A DNA stretch of 9,058 bases from JBGPBY01 sp041481485 (GTDB taxonomy: Bacteria > Acidobacteriota > Terriglobia > 20CM-2-55-15). The position numbers were made by a program, and so were the translations under genes. The stretch spans positions 1 to 9,058 of the forward strand of contig JBGPBY010000290.1 of assembly GCA_041481485.1 (NCBI GenBank). Reading direction: 5' to 3'. This document shows, one piece after another, positions 1-6,415 of this stretch. Each line of letters begins with the position of its first letter. The first letter of the stretch is position 1. The notes below the pieces were generated by a model. It did no database searches. It saw only the letters and a list, made by a program, of their open reading frames with translations, and was not told where the DNA came from.

Positions 1-70
1 AATGACCCAATGGATCAATGTCACCAGGTCCATTAATCAACGGACAACAAATCATTTGACAACTCACATT
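1..70. other. Non-coding left edge, downstream of the dehydrogenase gene
   Basis: This AT-richer 70-bp stretch lies beyond the stop codon of the minus-strand dehydrogenase gene. It carries only weak dyads: GTCC at 28-31 with GGAC further on, and TGAC/GTCA near the very start. Neither is followed by a T-run in the direction of transcription, so I do not call a terminator. I see no coding sequence that belongs here. Confidence 0.4.
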
Positions 71-1342
71 TTAAGGACCGCCTATCCCCTTCGGTATCAG
101 CCGCAGGATCTTGCCTCCGGCGCCGTCGGTAAGGACGTACAGTGCTCCGTCGGGGCCTTCATTGACGCCGCGTATTCTCGCATTCATGTCCGTCAGCAGC
201 CGCTCTTCAGCGATCACGCGTTCCCCATTAAGAACAAGACGCACGAGCGACTTTCCCACGAGTTCCGCGACGAAAAGGTCCCCCTGCCATGCGGGGAAAC
301 GCTTTCCGGTGTAAAACGCAATCCCAGCAGGCGCGATATCGGGAGTCCAGAAATAGACGGGCTGCTCCATTCCGTCTTGAAATGTCTTGTCGTTATGGAT
401 CGGCTTTCCGTTGTATTCGTGACCATAGCCGATCAGCGGGAAACCGTAGTTCTTTCCCTTCTCCACCGCATTCACTTCATCTCCGCCACGCGGCCCATGC
501 TCCGTGGTCCAAAGTTTGCCCGAACGCGGATTGATCGCGATCCCCTGAATATCCCGAAAACCAAGCGCGTAAATTTCGGGATGTGCACCCGCGCGGCCAG
601 CAAACGGGTTATCTTTCGGAATACTACCGTCGGTATTTATTCGAAGAACCTTGCCCATATTGCTGTCGAGTGCCTGAGGCTGAGGCCAATCCACCGAGTT
701 GATGCCGAGTCCCGCAGGTATGGAAGAAGTCACCAGCAGGGTGCCATCCGCCGCCTGAATCACTCGGCCGAGAGTGCCCTCGGCGCTAAGCAAAATTTTC
801 ACGTCATCGATGCGCTTGTCGTCCGCGGATAACTTCGCACTGGCAGCAACAACCACACCCGGACTTCGCGGCAAGGCAGCCTGGTTTGCTCCGTCGGGCA
901 GAACGGTATATGTCAGATAAACGGTGCGATTCGAACTGAAATTCCGATCCGGTCTGACCTCGAACAATCCCTGGCCACGGGCCCACAGATTCGACGGCAG
1001 TCCTTCCACTTCGGAAATCTTTCCATCCTTACCGATCAGCTTGATGTGCCCCGCACGTTCAGCTGCGATCATTCGGCCATCAGGCAGGAAGTTAAAGGAA
1101 AATGCACCCGACAATCCTTCCGCCACCGTCTCGACAGAGTACTCTGCTGACTTTGCCGGACGAGGCGCACGCGTCTGCCCCAGCCACGCGGGTATCGGCG
1201 CATATCCGTCCGGCGCCGCGCTTTCTCCGGCGGGAGTAGCGGTTTGCGCTGGCGGCCGCGGAGCCGAATGAATGGACTGGGCTTTCGAAGTCGTTGCGCT
1301 CAACAGAAAAATCAACGCAGTCAGCATCGACAGTTGTTTCAT
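71..1342 (-). CDS. Secreted PQQ-dependent sugar dehydrogenase-like protein (glucose/sorbosone dehydrogenase family)
   Basis: A 423-residue protein of the soluble quinoprotein glucose/sorbosone dehydrogenase family (GSDH, YliI/Asd-like six-bladed beta-propeller). Family members oxidise aldose sugars in the periplasm using PQQ and calcium. Residues 1-21 form a signal peptide: a K near the N-terminus, a hydrophobic core at 6-16, and S-K-A before a likely cleavage at A21/Q22. A Pro/Ala-rich linker follows to about residue 65, then the propeller. Family landmarks are AERAGHIKLI (94-103), GKVLRI..DGSIP.DNPF (230-247), GFRDIQG (261-267) and TTEHGPRGGDEVN (279-291). The start is supported by a strong AGGGAGG ribosome site 4-5 bases upstream of ATG. 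One oddity is that the position where the family has its catalytic His (H-x-x-GR; His144 in soluble GDH) reads G189-T-L-G-R here. Family membership is secure, but sugar oxidation is uncertain. No PQQ synthesis genes are in view. Confidence 0.88.
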   Translation of the reverse strand: MKQLSMLTALIFLLSATTSKAQSIHSAPRPPAQTATPAGESAAPDGYAPIPAWLGQTRAPRPAKSAEYSVETVAEGLSGAFSFNFLPDGRMIAAERAGHIKLIGKDGKISEVEGLPSNLWARGQGLFEVRPDRNFSSNRTVYLTYTVLPDGANQAALPRSPGVVVAASAKLSADDKRIDDVKILLSAEGTLGRVIQAADGTLLVTSSIPAGLGINSVDWPQPQALDSNMGKVLRINTDGSIPKDNPFAGRAGAHPEIYALGFRDIQGIAINPRSGKLWTTEHGPRGGDEVNAVEKGKNYGFPLIGYGHEYNGKPIHNDKTFQDGMEQPVYFWTPDIAPAGIAFYTGKRFPAWQGDLFVAELVGKSLVRLVLNGERVIAEERLLTDMNARIRGVNEGPDGALYVLTDGAGGKILRLIPKGIGGP

Positions 1343-1364
1343 GAAGCCTCCCTTTGGCCATCAG

Positions 1365-1394
1365 ACTATAGAGGCGTTGTTCGCCGGGAACCAA
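1365..1394 (-). promoter_or_regulatory. Candidate sigma70-type promoter for the dehydrogenase gene
   Basis: Read on the minus strand, TTGGTT (1394-1389) is followed after 18 bases by TATAGT (1370-1365). The TATAGT box ends 22 bases before the ATG of the dehydrogenase gene, and a strong Shine-Dalgarno lies between. Matches are 4/6 to TTGACA and 5/6 to TATAAT. Placement is good, but this is a consensus match by eye only. Confidence 0.35.
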
Positions 1395-1520
1395 TGAAGA
1401 TCTACAGGCGGGGCCCGAATTGGGCGTGTCGAGGTGACGTTAGTGGTGAACGGCGGCCGACGGCATGAGACGCGGACATAGAAGCTGTTAAGGAATGCGA
1501 ATCGAGTTGCTGTAGAGGCG

Positions 1521-1665
1521 GTCGATCAAGAAATCCCTCTCCCAACCGGAGAGGAGGCCGCGCAGCGGCCGGTGAGGGGTACCGCAAGTAACAATATTTA
1601 CTTGCGGTACCCCTCACCCGGCCTTCGGCCCCTCTCCCGTCGGGAGAGGGATTTTCTTGATCGAC
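1521..1665. repeat. Long imperfect inverted repeat (MITE/REP-like), about 145 bp
   Basis: The outer ends GTCGATCAAGAAA (1521-1533) and its complement (near 1652-1665) pair. The inner ends GGTGAGGGGTACCGCAAGTA (1571-1590) and 1599-1618 pair perfectly over 20 bp around an 8-base AT-rich loop (1591-1598). Between them the arms still match with small mismatches. Each arm also contains its own small palindromes: GGCCG..CGGCC at 1556-1570, GGCC..GGCC at 1620-1630 and CTCTCCC..GGGAGAG at 1632-1648. The whole unit could fold as one cruciform or as a series of hairpins. It lies between the 3' end of the ferritin-like gene and the dehydrogenase gene. There it could act as a transcription barrier or mRNA 3'-end stabiliser, though no U-run makes it a classic terminator. 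I see no clear target-site duplication and no transposase. The hairpin structure is visible; mobility is inferred. Confidence 0.85.
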
Positions 1666-1728
1666 TGTCGTAACAGTTTTGCACGAATTACGGGTGCGCC
1701 GAACGTGTTGACGTTGACTGAATCCCAA

Positions 1729-2184
1729 TTATGCTGCAACGCTTTCGATATCACCGGGCCGGCGCAGCATCTTGTCGACCTCCCCGATATGGAGCCGCTC
1801 CAGGTAAACGTGCTGTCTCGCATATTCCTCGATCATGACGTCCTTATCGCGAACCAGATCCAGGAGTTTTTCGTATTCAGTCAGAGTCTTCCGTTCATGT
1901 CCCAGAGATTCGCGAAGGATGTCGCCAATGTCATGCTTGTGCGTCTCCAGCAGCGGACCAATCGCCAGCGAAGCATGGGCGCCCAGTTGCGTGACCAACT
2001 CCCCGGCTGCGCGGGCATGATCCATGGATTCGCTGGCCTGTTCACCCAGCCACTTCACAATGGGTATCCGGTTATATCCATAAACCATCAGCGAGTAGTG
2101 CGTGTAGTGAATCGCACCGGCAAGTTCCATTTCGAGAATCCGATTGAGCGTGTCGACCGCTTTGGTTCTTGTCATTTCATCCAT
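1729..2184 (-). CDS. Bacterioferritin-like four-helix ferritin-family protein
   Basis: A 151-residue, all-helical, cytosolic protein of the ferritin-like superfamily, close in length to bacterioferritin (about 158). Family members oxidise and store iron at a di-iron centre. Candidate metal ligands align by eye with bacterioferritin: E20 in MELAGAIHY for E18, H56 in ESMDHA for H54, E97 in GHERK for E94, and E129/H132 in YLERLH for E127/H130. M54 falls at the position of the bacterioferritin haem ligand Met52. The position of bridging Glu51 is S53, although E52 is adjacent. The run YTHYSLMVYGYNRIPIVKWL and the block LETHKHDIGDILRESL look like a conserved subfamily distinct from classical Bfr, so a specialised role or a haem-free protein is possible. 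The start is chosen for an AGGGAGG site 5-6 bases before ATG; a second ATG three codons in has no better site. It lies 27 bp downstream of the DUF1254 gene. Confidence 0.82.
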   Translation of the reverse strand: MDEMTRTKAVDTLNRILEMELAGAIHYTHYSLMVYGYNRIPIVKWLGEQASESMDHARAAGELVTQLGAHASLAIGPLLETHKHDIGDILRESLGHERKTLTEYEKLLDLVRDKDVMIEEYARQHVYLERLHIGEVDKMLRRPGDIESVAA

Positions 2185-2211
2185 AACGCCTCCCTGAACG
2201 AAACGCCTGGA

Positions 2212-3570
2212 CTAACCGGCTTTTCTCAGTTCGCCAGGCGTGACTCTCCGCAATGACGGCTGCGTCCATTGTCCATTAATTACTTCAGGCATTGGCCAGT
2301 ACAGGCGCAATGCCGTAAAATACGCTCCATTCGGAGCGGGCAGCCAGTTCGATTCCTTGTCCTTACCTGGAGAATCGTGTTGGATGTGAATCGTCAGCCC
2401 GCCGTCCGCGTCGCGTTTCAGACTGGTCAACATGGCAGAATTGATCAGATACCGGTTCAGCGGATTGGCGCTCAACAGCGATGACGGCAGTTCGTACATT
2501 GTCAACGACCAGAACGCGTTCACGGGCGGCAAGTGGCCTGGACCAAAACGAAGAACATAGTTATTCATCGATCCATCCAGTTTCTGGCCGGAAGAATCGA
2601 CAAAATAGCAGGGATACACGGCTTCCTCCTTCGAATTGCCGTAAATTCCCAGTGCAGCCGAAGCCATCCTATAGAGATAGTTGTTCTTCAGGTGTTCCCG
2701 TGTGCCGGCCATATCGCCGCTTCCCCGCTTTCCCGTGTCGATTTCCGCCAACTTGAATTGGTCAAAAATTCTCCAGGCATCGGCAATGCCGTCGCCGATA
2801 GCCTTGCGAATCTCCGGTGAAAAGGACTGCGATGCGAATTTTTGGCCTGAGCCAATACCGAGCTTGTTGAATCTCACCATCAATTCTACTTCGGACGGGT
2901 GCGTCGGACAAAACTGCAGCACGAAATTCAGGACGCTGAAAAATTCGAGTGAGGTCTTCTCTTCTTTTGCATTCATCGGCCTCATGAAGTCGATATCCGG
3001 TGCGGATGGGGGGGCCGGCCTCTTCGAAAAACTCGACAGGGTCTGTACTCCGTAGCCGGCCTGCACCTTCTTGACACCGTCGATATCCTTCGTGCTAAAG
3101 AGCTGCGTTCGATAAAGGACGAATGCCAACTGTGTCTCTGAGTGAATCACTCGTGTAATGTGTTCGGGCTTTTCGCCCTTCCATTCCGGACCGGCAAGCA
3201 AATAGTTCCCACCGCCATTCCCTGTAGTTCTGGTTCCGACGTATGCGAAGTTGAACGTGCAGGCATCTATAAACTGAAGAGAAAAGTAACGCGACGGCTC
3301 AATCAGCGGGATCGTCAACACCAACGGTTCGGCTCGAAGATCCGCACCGATGAAGGAGTACGGCGTGTCGGAGTTTGGAGTCTGAATTGTTTTGTCTTCA
3401 GGCGTATAAACGCGCGGAATATTTCGAATCTGGTTCCATGGAGATTTGAATTCCGGATTATCACGATCGACAAAATATGAATACTGAATCCGATAACTAT
3501 CGACCAGCGGAAAGCCATAAATATAGGCATCCCTGGCGATAGCGCGGGTTTCACTAGCCGAGATGGTCAT
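2212..3570 (-). CDS. DUF1254/DUF1214 domain-containing protein
   Basis: A 452-residue protein with the two-domain layout of the DUF1254/DUF1214 family, whose biochemical function is not established. The N-terminal DUF1254 part (about residues 5-190) shows the marks AYIYGFPLV, TPNSDTPYS and RYFSLQFIDACTFNFAYVGTR (split here: RYFSLQFID and NFAYVGTR). The C-terminal DUF1214 part (about 290-440) shows NNYLYR..ALGIYGN, EEAVYP, FWSLTMYE, LNRYLIN, IHIQHDSPG and NWLPAP. No signal peptide is visible, unlike some members. I chose ATG at 3570 rather than the in-frame ATG at 3606. A strong GAGGAGA ribosome site sits about 7 bases before 3570, and the first recognisable family sequence begins soon after (SETRAIARDAY). 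The next gene starts 27 bp after its stop, which suggests co-transcription with the ferritin-like gene. Confidence 0.88.
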   Translation of the reverse strand: MTISASETRAIARDAYIYGFPLVDSYRIQYSYFVDRDNPEFKSPWNQIRNIPRVYTPEDKTIQTPNSDTPYSFIGADLRAEPLVLTIPLIEPSRYFSLQFIDACTFNFAYVGTRTTGNGGGNYLLAGPEWKGEKPEHITRVIHSETQLAFVLYRTQLFSTKDIDGVKKVQAGYGVQTLSSFSKRPAPPSAPDIDFMRPMNAKEEKTSLEFFSVLNFVLQFCPTHPSEVELMVRFNKLGIGSGQKFASQSFSPEIRKAIGDGIADAWRIFDQFKLAEIDTGKRGSGDMAGTREHLKNNYLYRMASAALGIYGNSKEEAVYPCYFVDSSGQKLDGSMNNYVLRFGPGHLPPVNAFWSLTMYELPSSLLSANPLNRYLINSAMLTSLKRDADGGLTIHIQHDSPGKDKESNWLPAPNGAYFTALRLYWPMPEVINGQWTQPSLRRVTPGELRKAG

Positions 3571-4002
3571 GAGACTTCTCCTCTCACGAGGTATTGGCCT
3601 GCTCAAAATTTATGTGAACGCCCATGTGGTCACACCTGACAACCGTGACAGGAAGAATCGGTCAAATGGTCCGATTCCGAGCCGCAGAGCGGCGACAGTT
3701 CGATAGCCACCGGCGTAAGCCGGTGGATTGATAATCCAGGAAAACTCAAAGTGCCAGCGGCACGACAGGTCAATAACTCTGAATGCATTGAACTATAGAT
3801 CTGTCGTGCCTCCGGCACTCGGTGTGGTGTTGTAAATTTCTTACCCCCGGCTCACGCCGGGGGCTAAGGAACTGCCGCCGCTAGCGCGGCTGGGACTCAC
3901 GGAGTCTTTCACACATCAGACCACCGCTCGAGTTTTCGGAATGAGGCCGGTCGGCGGCTGCTCGATGACGATTCGGGTTTGAACGTATACTGGGCGGCGA
4001 AC
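3571..4002. other. 432-bp divergent intergenic region
   Basis: It separates the minus-strand DUF1254 gene from the plus-strand LPS operon and should hold the promoters of both. Most of it is the composite palindromic element. About 84 bp on the left (3571-3654) and 96 bp on the right (3907-4002) remain. In neither did I find a convincing -35/-10 pair; a weak AT-rich candidate (TAAATT on the minus strand near 3606-3611) lies upstream of the DUF1254 gene. No RNA gene or riboswitch is recognisable. Confidence 0.5.
3655..3906. repeat. Composite mirror-ordered palindromic element (REP/BIME-like), about 250 bp
   Basis: Four hairpin types occur in one order and then in reverse. The left half has GAATCGG/CCGATTC (3655-3677), GCCGC/GCGGC (3681-3693), CCACCGGC/GCCGGTGG (3707-3726) and GTGCC/GGCAC (3751-3763). 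The right half has GTGCC/GGCAC (3806-3818), CCCCCGGC/GCCGGGGG (3844-3863), GCCGC/GCGGC (3877-3890) and GACTC/GAGTC (3894-3906). Linker sequences also correspond: CACGACAG after the left GTGCC hairpin is the complement of CTGTCGTG before the right one. The GACAGTTC and GAACTGCC linkers match similarly. The two halves are thus inverted, diverged copies of one multi-hairpin unit around a central AT-richer spacer (3769-3800). Such units are typically multicopy and are moved by RAYT/TnpA-REP enzymes; none is encoded here, so that link is inferred. Confidence 0.85.
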
Positions 4003-5298
4003 ATGTATTTTGCGTACACGTTTTGCCTTTTCACCGGACTGCTGCTTTCTGCGCCATGGCGGCTTCTCCGGTATCGAACGGCTTCGTTCTCTTTGAAATC
4101 GAGATTCGGATTCAACGAAATTCCCATGCTGCGGAAGAGTATCTGGGTCCACGCTGTCAGCGTGGGCGAGGTCAAGGCAGTCCAAAAGTTGCTCGCGCGA
4201 TTGCGCATGCAATATCCGGATCGTCCATTGGTTTTGACGACAATCACCGCAACCGGACAAAAGCTGGCGAAAGAAACATCCGGACTTGCCGACTTTGTCT
4301 TCTATTTTCCGTTCGACTTCCGGGGAGCCGCGAAAAGGGCACTGCGGCGAACGAATCCGGAATTGGTGGTGATCGCAGAAACTGAAATCTGGCCGAATTT
4401 CCTTCGCGAGTGCCGGCGCCGAAAAATTCCTGTTGTTTTGCTGAACGGACGGATTTCCGATCGGTCGTTTCCGCGATATCGATGGATTCGCGGTTGGTTA
4501 AAAACAGTTCTTAATGATTACTCCATCCTGGGGATGCAGTCTGAACTGGACCGGCAGAGAATCGAAACTCTTGGCGCGCCACCGGAAAAAGTCCGGGTCT
4601 TCGGCAATCTGAAATATGATTCCACGGCAACGGCATCTCAACTGGATCCCGATCTATCCCGATTGCTGGCTGAAAGCCAGCCGCTTTGGATTGCAGCCAG
4701 CACCACCTCGGCGGGAGCCGCCAGCCTGCCGGATGAAGAAGAATATGTCCTCAAGGCATTCACTTCTCTGCGGGTGAAATATCCCGCCCTGAAACTTATG
4801 ATTGCACCTCGCCATCCCGAACGATTCGATAGCGTTGAAAGGCTCGTGCGGTCTCACGGACTCGAATGCGCGCGCCGGAGTACCGGCACAGCTGTGTCGT
4901 TCAAGGAGGTTTTTCTTCTCGACTCGATTGGCGAGTTGGCCGCCAGTTTCCCTTTCGCGAAAGTGGTATTCATGGGCGGGACGCTTGTTCCTCGCGGAGG
5001 CCACAATATTCTGGAACCGGCTGCTGCCTCCAGACCCATTGTTTTTGGGCCGCGGATGGAAAATTTCCGCGAGATCTCCACATTGTTCCTCAAGGGGGAC
5101 GCTGCAATTCAGGTACGCGATGCGGCCGAACTGGTATCGGCAATCGATCGATTATTCCAATCTGAATCTATGGCATCGGCGATGGGCTCGCGGGCGATGG
5201 CAATTGTTCGAAGCAATAGTGGCGCCACCGATCGCGCACTGGCGGCTTTGAACACATTAATATTGCCGGGCCGCGCCAAAGCAGGAGCGCCGTCTTGA
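4003..5298 (+). CDS. waaA: 3-deoxy-D-manno-octulosonic acid (Kdo) transferase
   Basis: A 431-residue inner-membrane GT-B glycosyltransferase that moves Kdo from CMP-Kdo onto lipid A precursor, the first step of LPS core assembly. Residues 1-22 form a hydrophobic N-terminal anchor (YFAYTFCLFTGLLLSAPWRLL). The acceptor-side domain carries HAVSVGEV with the expected catalytic Glu (E56 from this start), TTITATGQKLAKE, AETEIWPNFLRECR and LLNGRISDRSFPRYR. The donor-side domain carries GNLKYD, APRHPERF, GELAASFPFAKVVFMGGTLVPRGGHN and ILEPAAASRPIVFGPRMENF. Its length is normal. I chose ATG 4003; an upstream in-frame TTG at 3979 would add eight residues ahead of the membrane anchor and lacks a better ribosome site. 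The segment after WIA reads STT followed by an Ala/Gly-rich insert, where relatives have S-T-H-x-GEE. Its stop overlaps the start of the next gene in TTGA. Confidence 0.94.
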   Translation: MYFAYTFCLFTGLLLSAPWRLLRYRTASFSLKSRFGFNEIPMLRKSIWVHAVSVGEVKAVQKLLARLRMQYPDRPLVLTTITATGQKLAKETSGLADFVFYFPFDFRGAAKRALRRTNPELVVIAETEIWPNFLRECRRRKIPVVLLNGRISDRSFPRYRWIRGWLKTVLNDYSILGMQSELDRQRIETLGAPPEKVRVFGNLKYDSTATASQLDPDLSRLLAESQPLWIAASTTSAGAASLPDEEEYVLKAFTSLRVKYPALKLMIAPRHPERFDSVERLVRSHGLECARRSTGTAVSFKEVFLLDSIGELAASFPFAKVVFMGGTLVPRGGHNILEPAAASRPIVFGPRMENFREISTLFLKGDAAIQVRDAAELVSAIDRLFQSESMASAMGSRAMAIVRSNSGATDRALAALNTLILPGRAKAGAPS

Positions 5299-6248
5299 GT
5301 TCGGTTTTTCGCTATTTGCTGCAGACCCGGGACAGACTCTACAAATCGGGCGTTTTCGCAACGCACCGTTTGCATCATCCTGTAATCAGCATCGGGAATC
5401 TCACTCTGGGAGGAACCGGCAAAACTCCACTGGTCATTGCGCTCGCCAATCGACTTCGCGACGAAGGATTTCGTCCGGTTGTGCTGTCGAGGGGCTACAG
5501 GAGGACGAGCAAAGGATGTCTCATCGTCAGCCGGGGCGAGGGCCCCACGGTGAGTTGGCAGGAATCCGGCGACGAACCCTTTCTGATTGCACGCAGAGCA
5601 CAAGGCGTTTCTGTTGTTGTGGGAGCCGATCGGTTTGAAGCAGGTCAACTCGCGGAACAAAACGATCTTGGAAATGTGTTTCTGCTCGACGATGGATTTC
5701 AGCATCGAGGGCTGTTTCGCAATGTCGATATCGTCACCGTCGACCCCGTGGAGTGGTCGGAAGAGGAAAAGCTTCTTCCACGCGGACGCTGGCGGGAACC
5801 GAAGGCGGCAATCGAACGCGCGCATGCCGCTTGTGTCCAGAACAGACCAGGAGTGGTGGTACCGCACTTGCCATTGCCGGTGTTTCAGGTGGACACTGCA
5901 TTCGACGGCATCTTTGAAGGAGAGCAAAGGATCGATTTGGCTTCTCTCCGCGGGCAACCGTTTGTTGCGTTCGCCGGGATTGCGAAACCCGAACGTTTTT
6001 TCAATTCTCTGGAGGACCTCGGGATTGCCACCAGCTGCCGAATCCAATTTCGAGATCACCATTCGTACACCGTGAGCGACGTCGCCAAGATCGCCGAAGG
6101 CGCTGAATCCGAATTGAGGATCACAACAGAAAAGGATTCGGTCCGTCTGGAAGGCACGTCTTTGTCCAATTTCCTGCACCTGCGTATTTCTGCTAACATT
6201 CCAGAATTCGATCGGCTTATGGATTTGATCCACGGCCGGTTCCGCTAA
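5295..6248 (+). CDS. lpxK: Tetraacyldisaccharide 4'-kinase
   Basis: A 317-residue membrane-associated kinase of lipid A synthesis (Raetz pathway). It uses ATP to phosphorylate the 4' position of the tetraacyl disaccharide 1-phosphate, giving lipid IVA, the acceptor of WaaA. The Walker A loop is seen at GNLTLGGTGKTP (34-45). Other family marks are VVLSRGYRR (62-70), GDEPFLIAR (92-100), DDGFQHRGL (132-140), PRGRWREP (162-169) and TTEKDSVRL (277-285). Its length is normal, and the N-terminus FRYLLQTRDRLYKSGVF fits the membrane-binding helix. The start is TTG, overlapping the waaA stop in TTGA, with GGAG seven bases upstream. No in-frame ATG lies before the Walker A region, so TTG is well supported. 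This arrangement suggests translational coupling to waaA. The stop falls only five bases before the inverted-repeat element that separates it from waaF. Confidence 0.95.
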   Translation: MSSVFRYLLQTRDRLYKSGVFATHRLHHPVISIGNLTLGGTGKTPLVIALANRLRDEGFRPVVLSRGYRRTSKGCLIVSRGEGPTVSWQESGDEPFLIARRAQGVSVVVGADRFEAGQLAEQNDLGNVFLLDDGFQHRGLFRNVDIVTVDPVEWSEEEKLLPRGRWREPKAAIERAHAACVQNRPGVVVPHLPLPVFQVDTAFDGIFEGEQRIDLASLRGQPFVAFAGIAKPERFFNSLEDLGIATSCRIQFRDHHSYTVSDVAKIAEGAESELRITTEKDSVRLEGTSLSNFLHLRISANIPEFDRLMDLIHGRFR

Positions 6249-6253
6249 TGCGA

Positions 6254-6415
6254 GTGTGGCGTCTCTCAATTACCTATCCCGTTCTTCCGGCGGAACGCCG
6301 TCGGCTTCGTTGTCGCTCCTCAGTCACAATGAATGAGCATTGCTCCCTCGTCGCTTCTAGAATCCGACGGCGTTGCGCTCGGAACAACGGTATAGGTAAT
6401 TGAGAGACACCACAC
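6254..6415. repeat. 162-bp long-inverted-repeat element (MITE-like) between lpxK and waaF
   Basis: The left arm (6254-6307) and right arm (6361-6415) are near-complementary over more than 50 bp with only a handful of mismatches and one single-base indel. The longest perfect block is GTCTCTCAATTACCTAT (6261-6277) against 6392-6408. The outer ends are GTGTGG and CCACAC. The 53-base central part (6308-6360) has a weak inner dyad, CAATG..CATTG (6327-6342). No open frame and no transposase are present, and I see no flanking duplication. Size and terminal inverted arms fit a miniature non-autonomous element or a large REP-like sequence. Its right arm runs into the first codons of the next gene. Confidence 0.87.

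Larger units (their letters stand above)
1343..1728. other. 386-bp intergenic region between dehydrogenase and ferritin-like genes
   Basis: It holds the candidate promoter next to the dehydrogenase gene and the long inverted repeat at 1521-1665. The rest (about 1395-1520 and 1666-1728) shows no convincing gene, RNA or operator. Short open frames crossing the repeat are rich in Arg, Pro and Gly and follow the palindromes, so I treat them as chance frames. Confidence 0.6.

Noticed and set aside
2..832. A 276-codon plus-strand open frame opposite the dehydrogenase gene
   Set aside because: No family features and no ribosome site. It mirrors the codon pattern of the well-supported minus-strand gene.
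1402..1728. A 108-codon minus-strand frame through the long inverted repeat
   Set aside because: Its Arg/Pro/Gly-rich sequence simply follows the palindrome (SPDGRGAEGRVRG and similar), so it is a repeat-derived frame.
3571..3606. An upstream in-frame ATG that would lengthen the DUF1254 protein by 12 residues
   Set aside because: The GAGGAGA site directly before the ATG at 3570 fits that start, and the extra residues are not family-like.
3655..3906. The series of hairpins as a CRISPR array or tRNA-like RNA cluster
   Set aside because: The repeats are inverted and of four different sequences with no uniform direct repeat-spacer pattern. No cloverleaf or cas gene is visible.
5109..6269. A 386-codon open frame on the minus strand, longer than lpxK opposite it
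   Set aside because: Its translation has no recognisable motif, whereas the plus-strand frame has a complete LpxK with Walker A and DDGFQH. Long antisense frames are expected in GC-rich codon-biased genes.
6308..6360. A small gene or riboswitch inside the centre of the lpxK-waaF element
   Set aside because: The 53-base centre has no meaningful open frame and only a five-base dyad. No known riboswitch core is recognisable.
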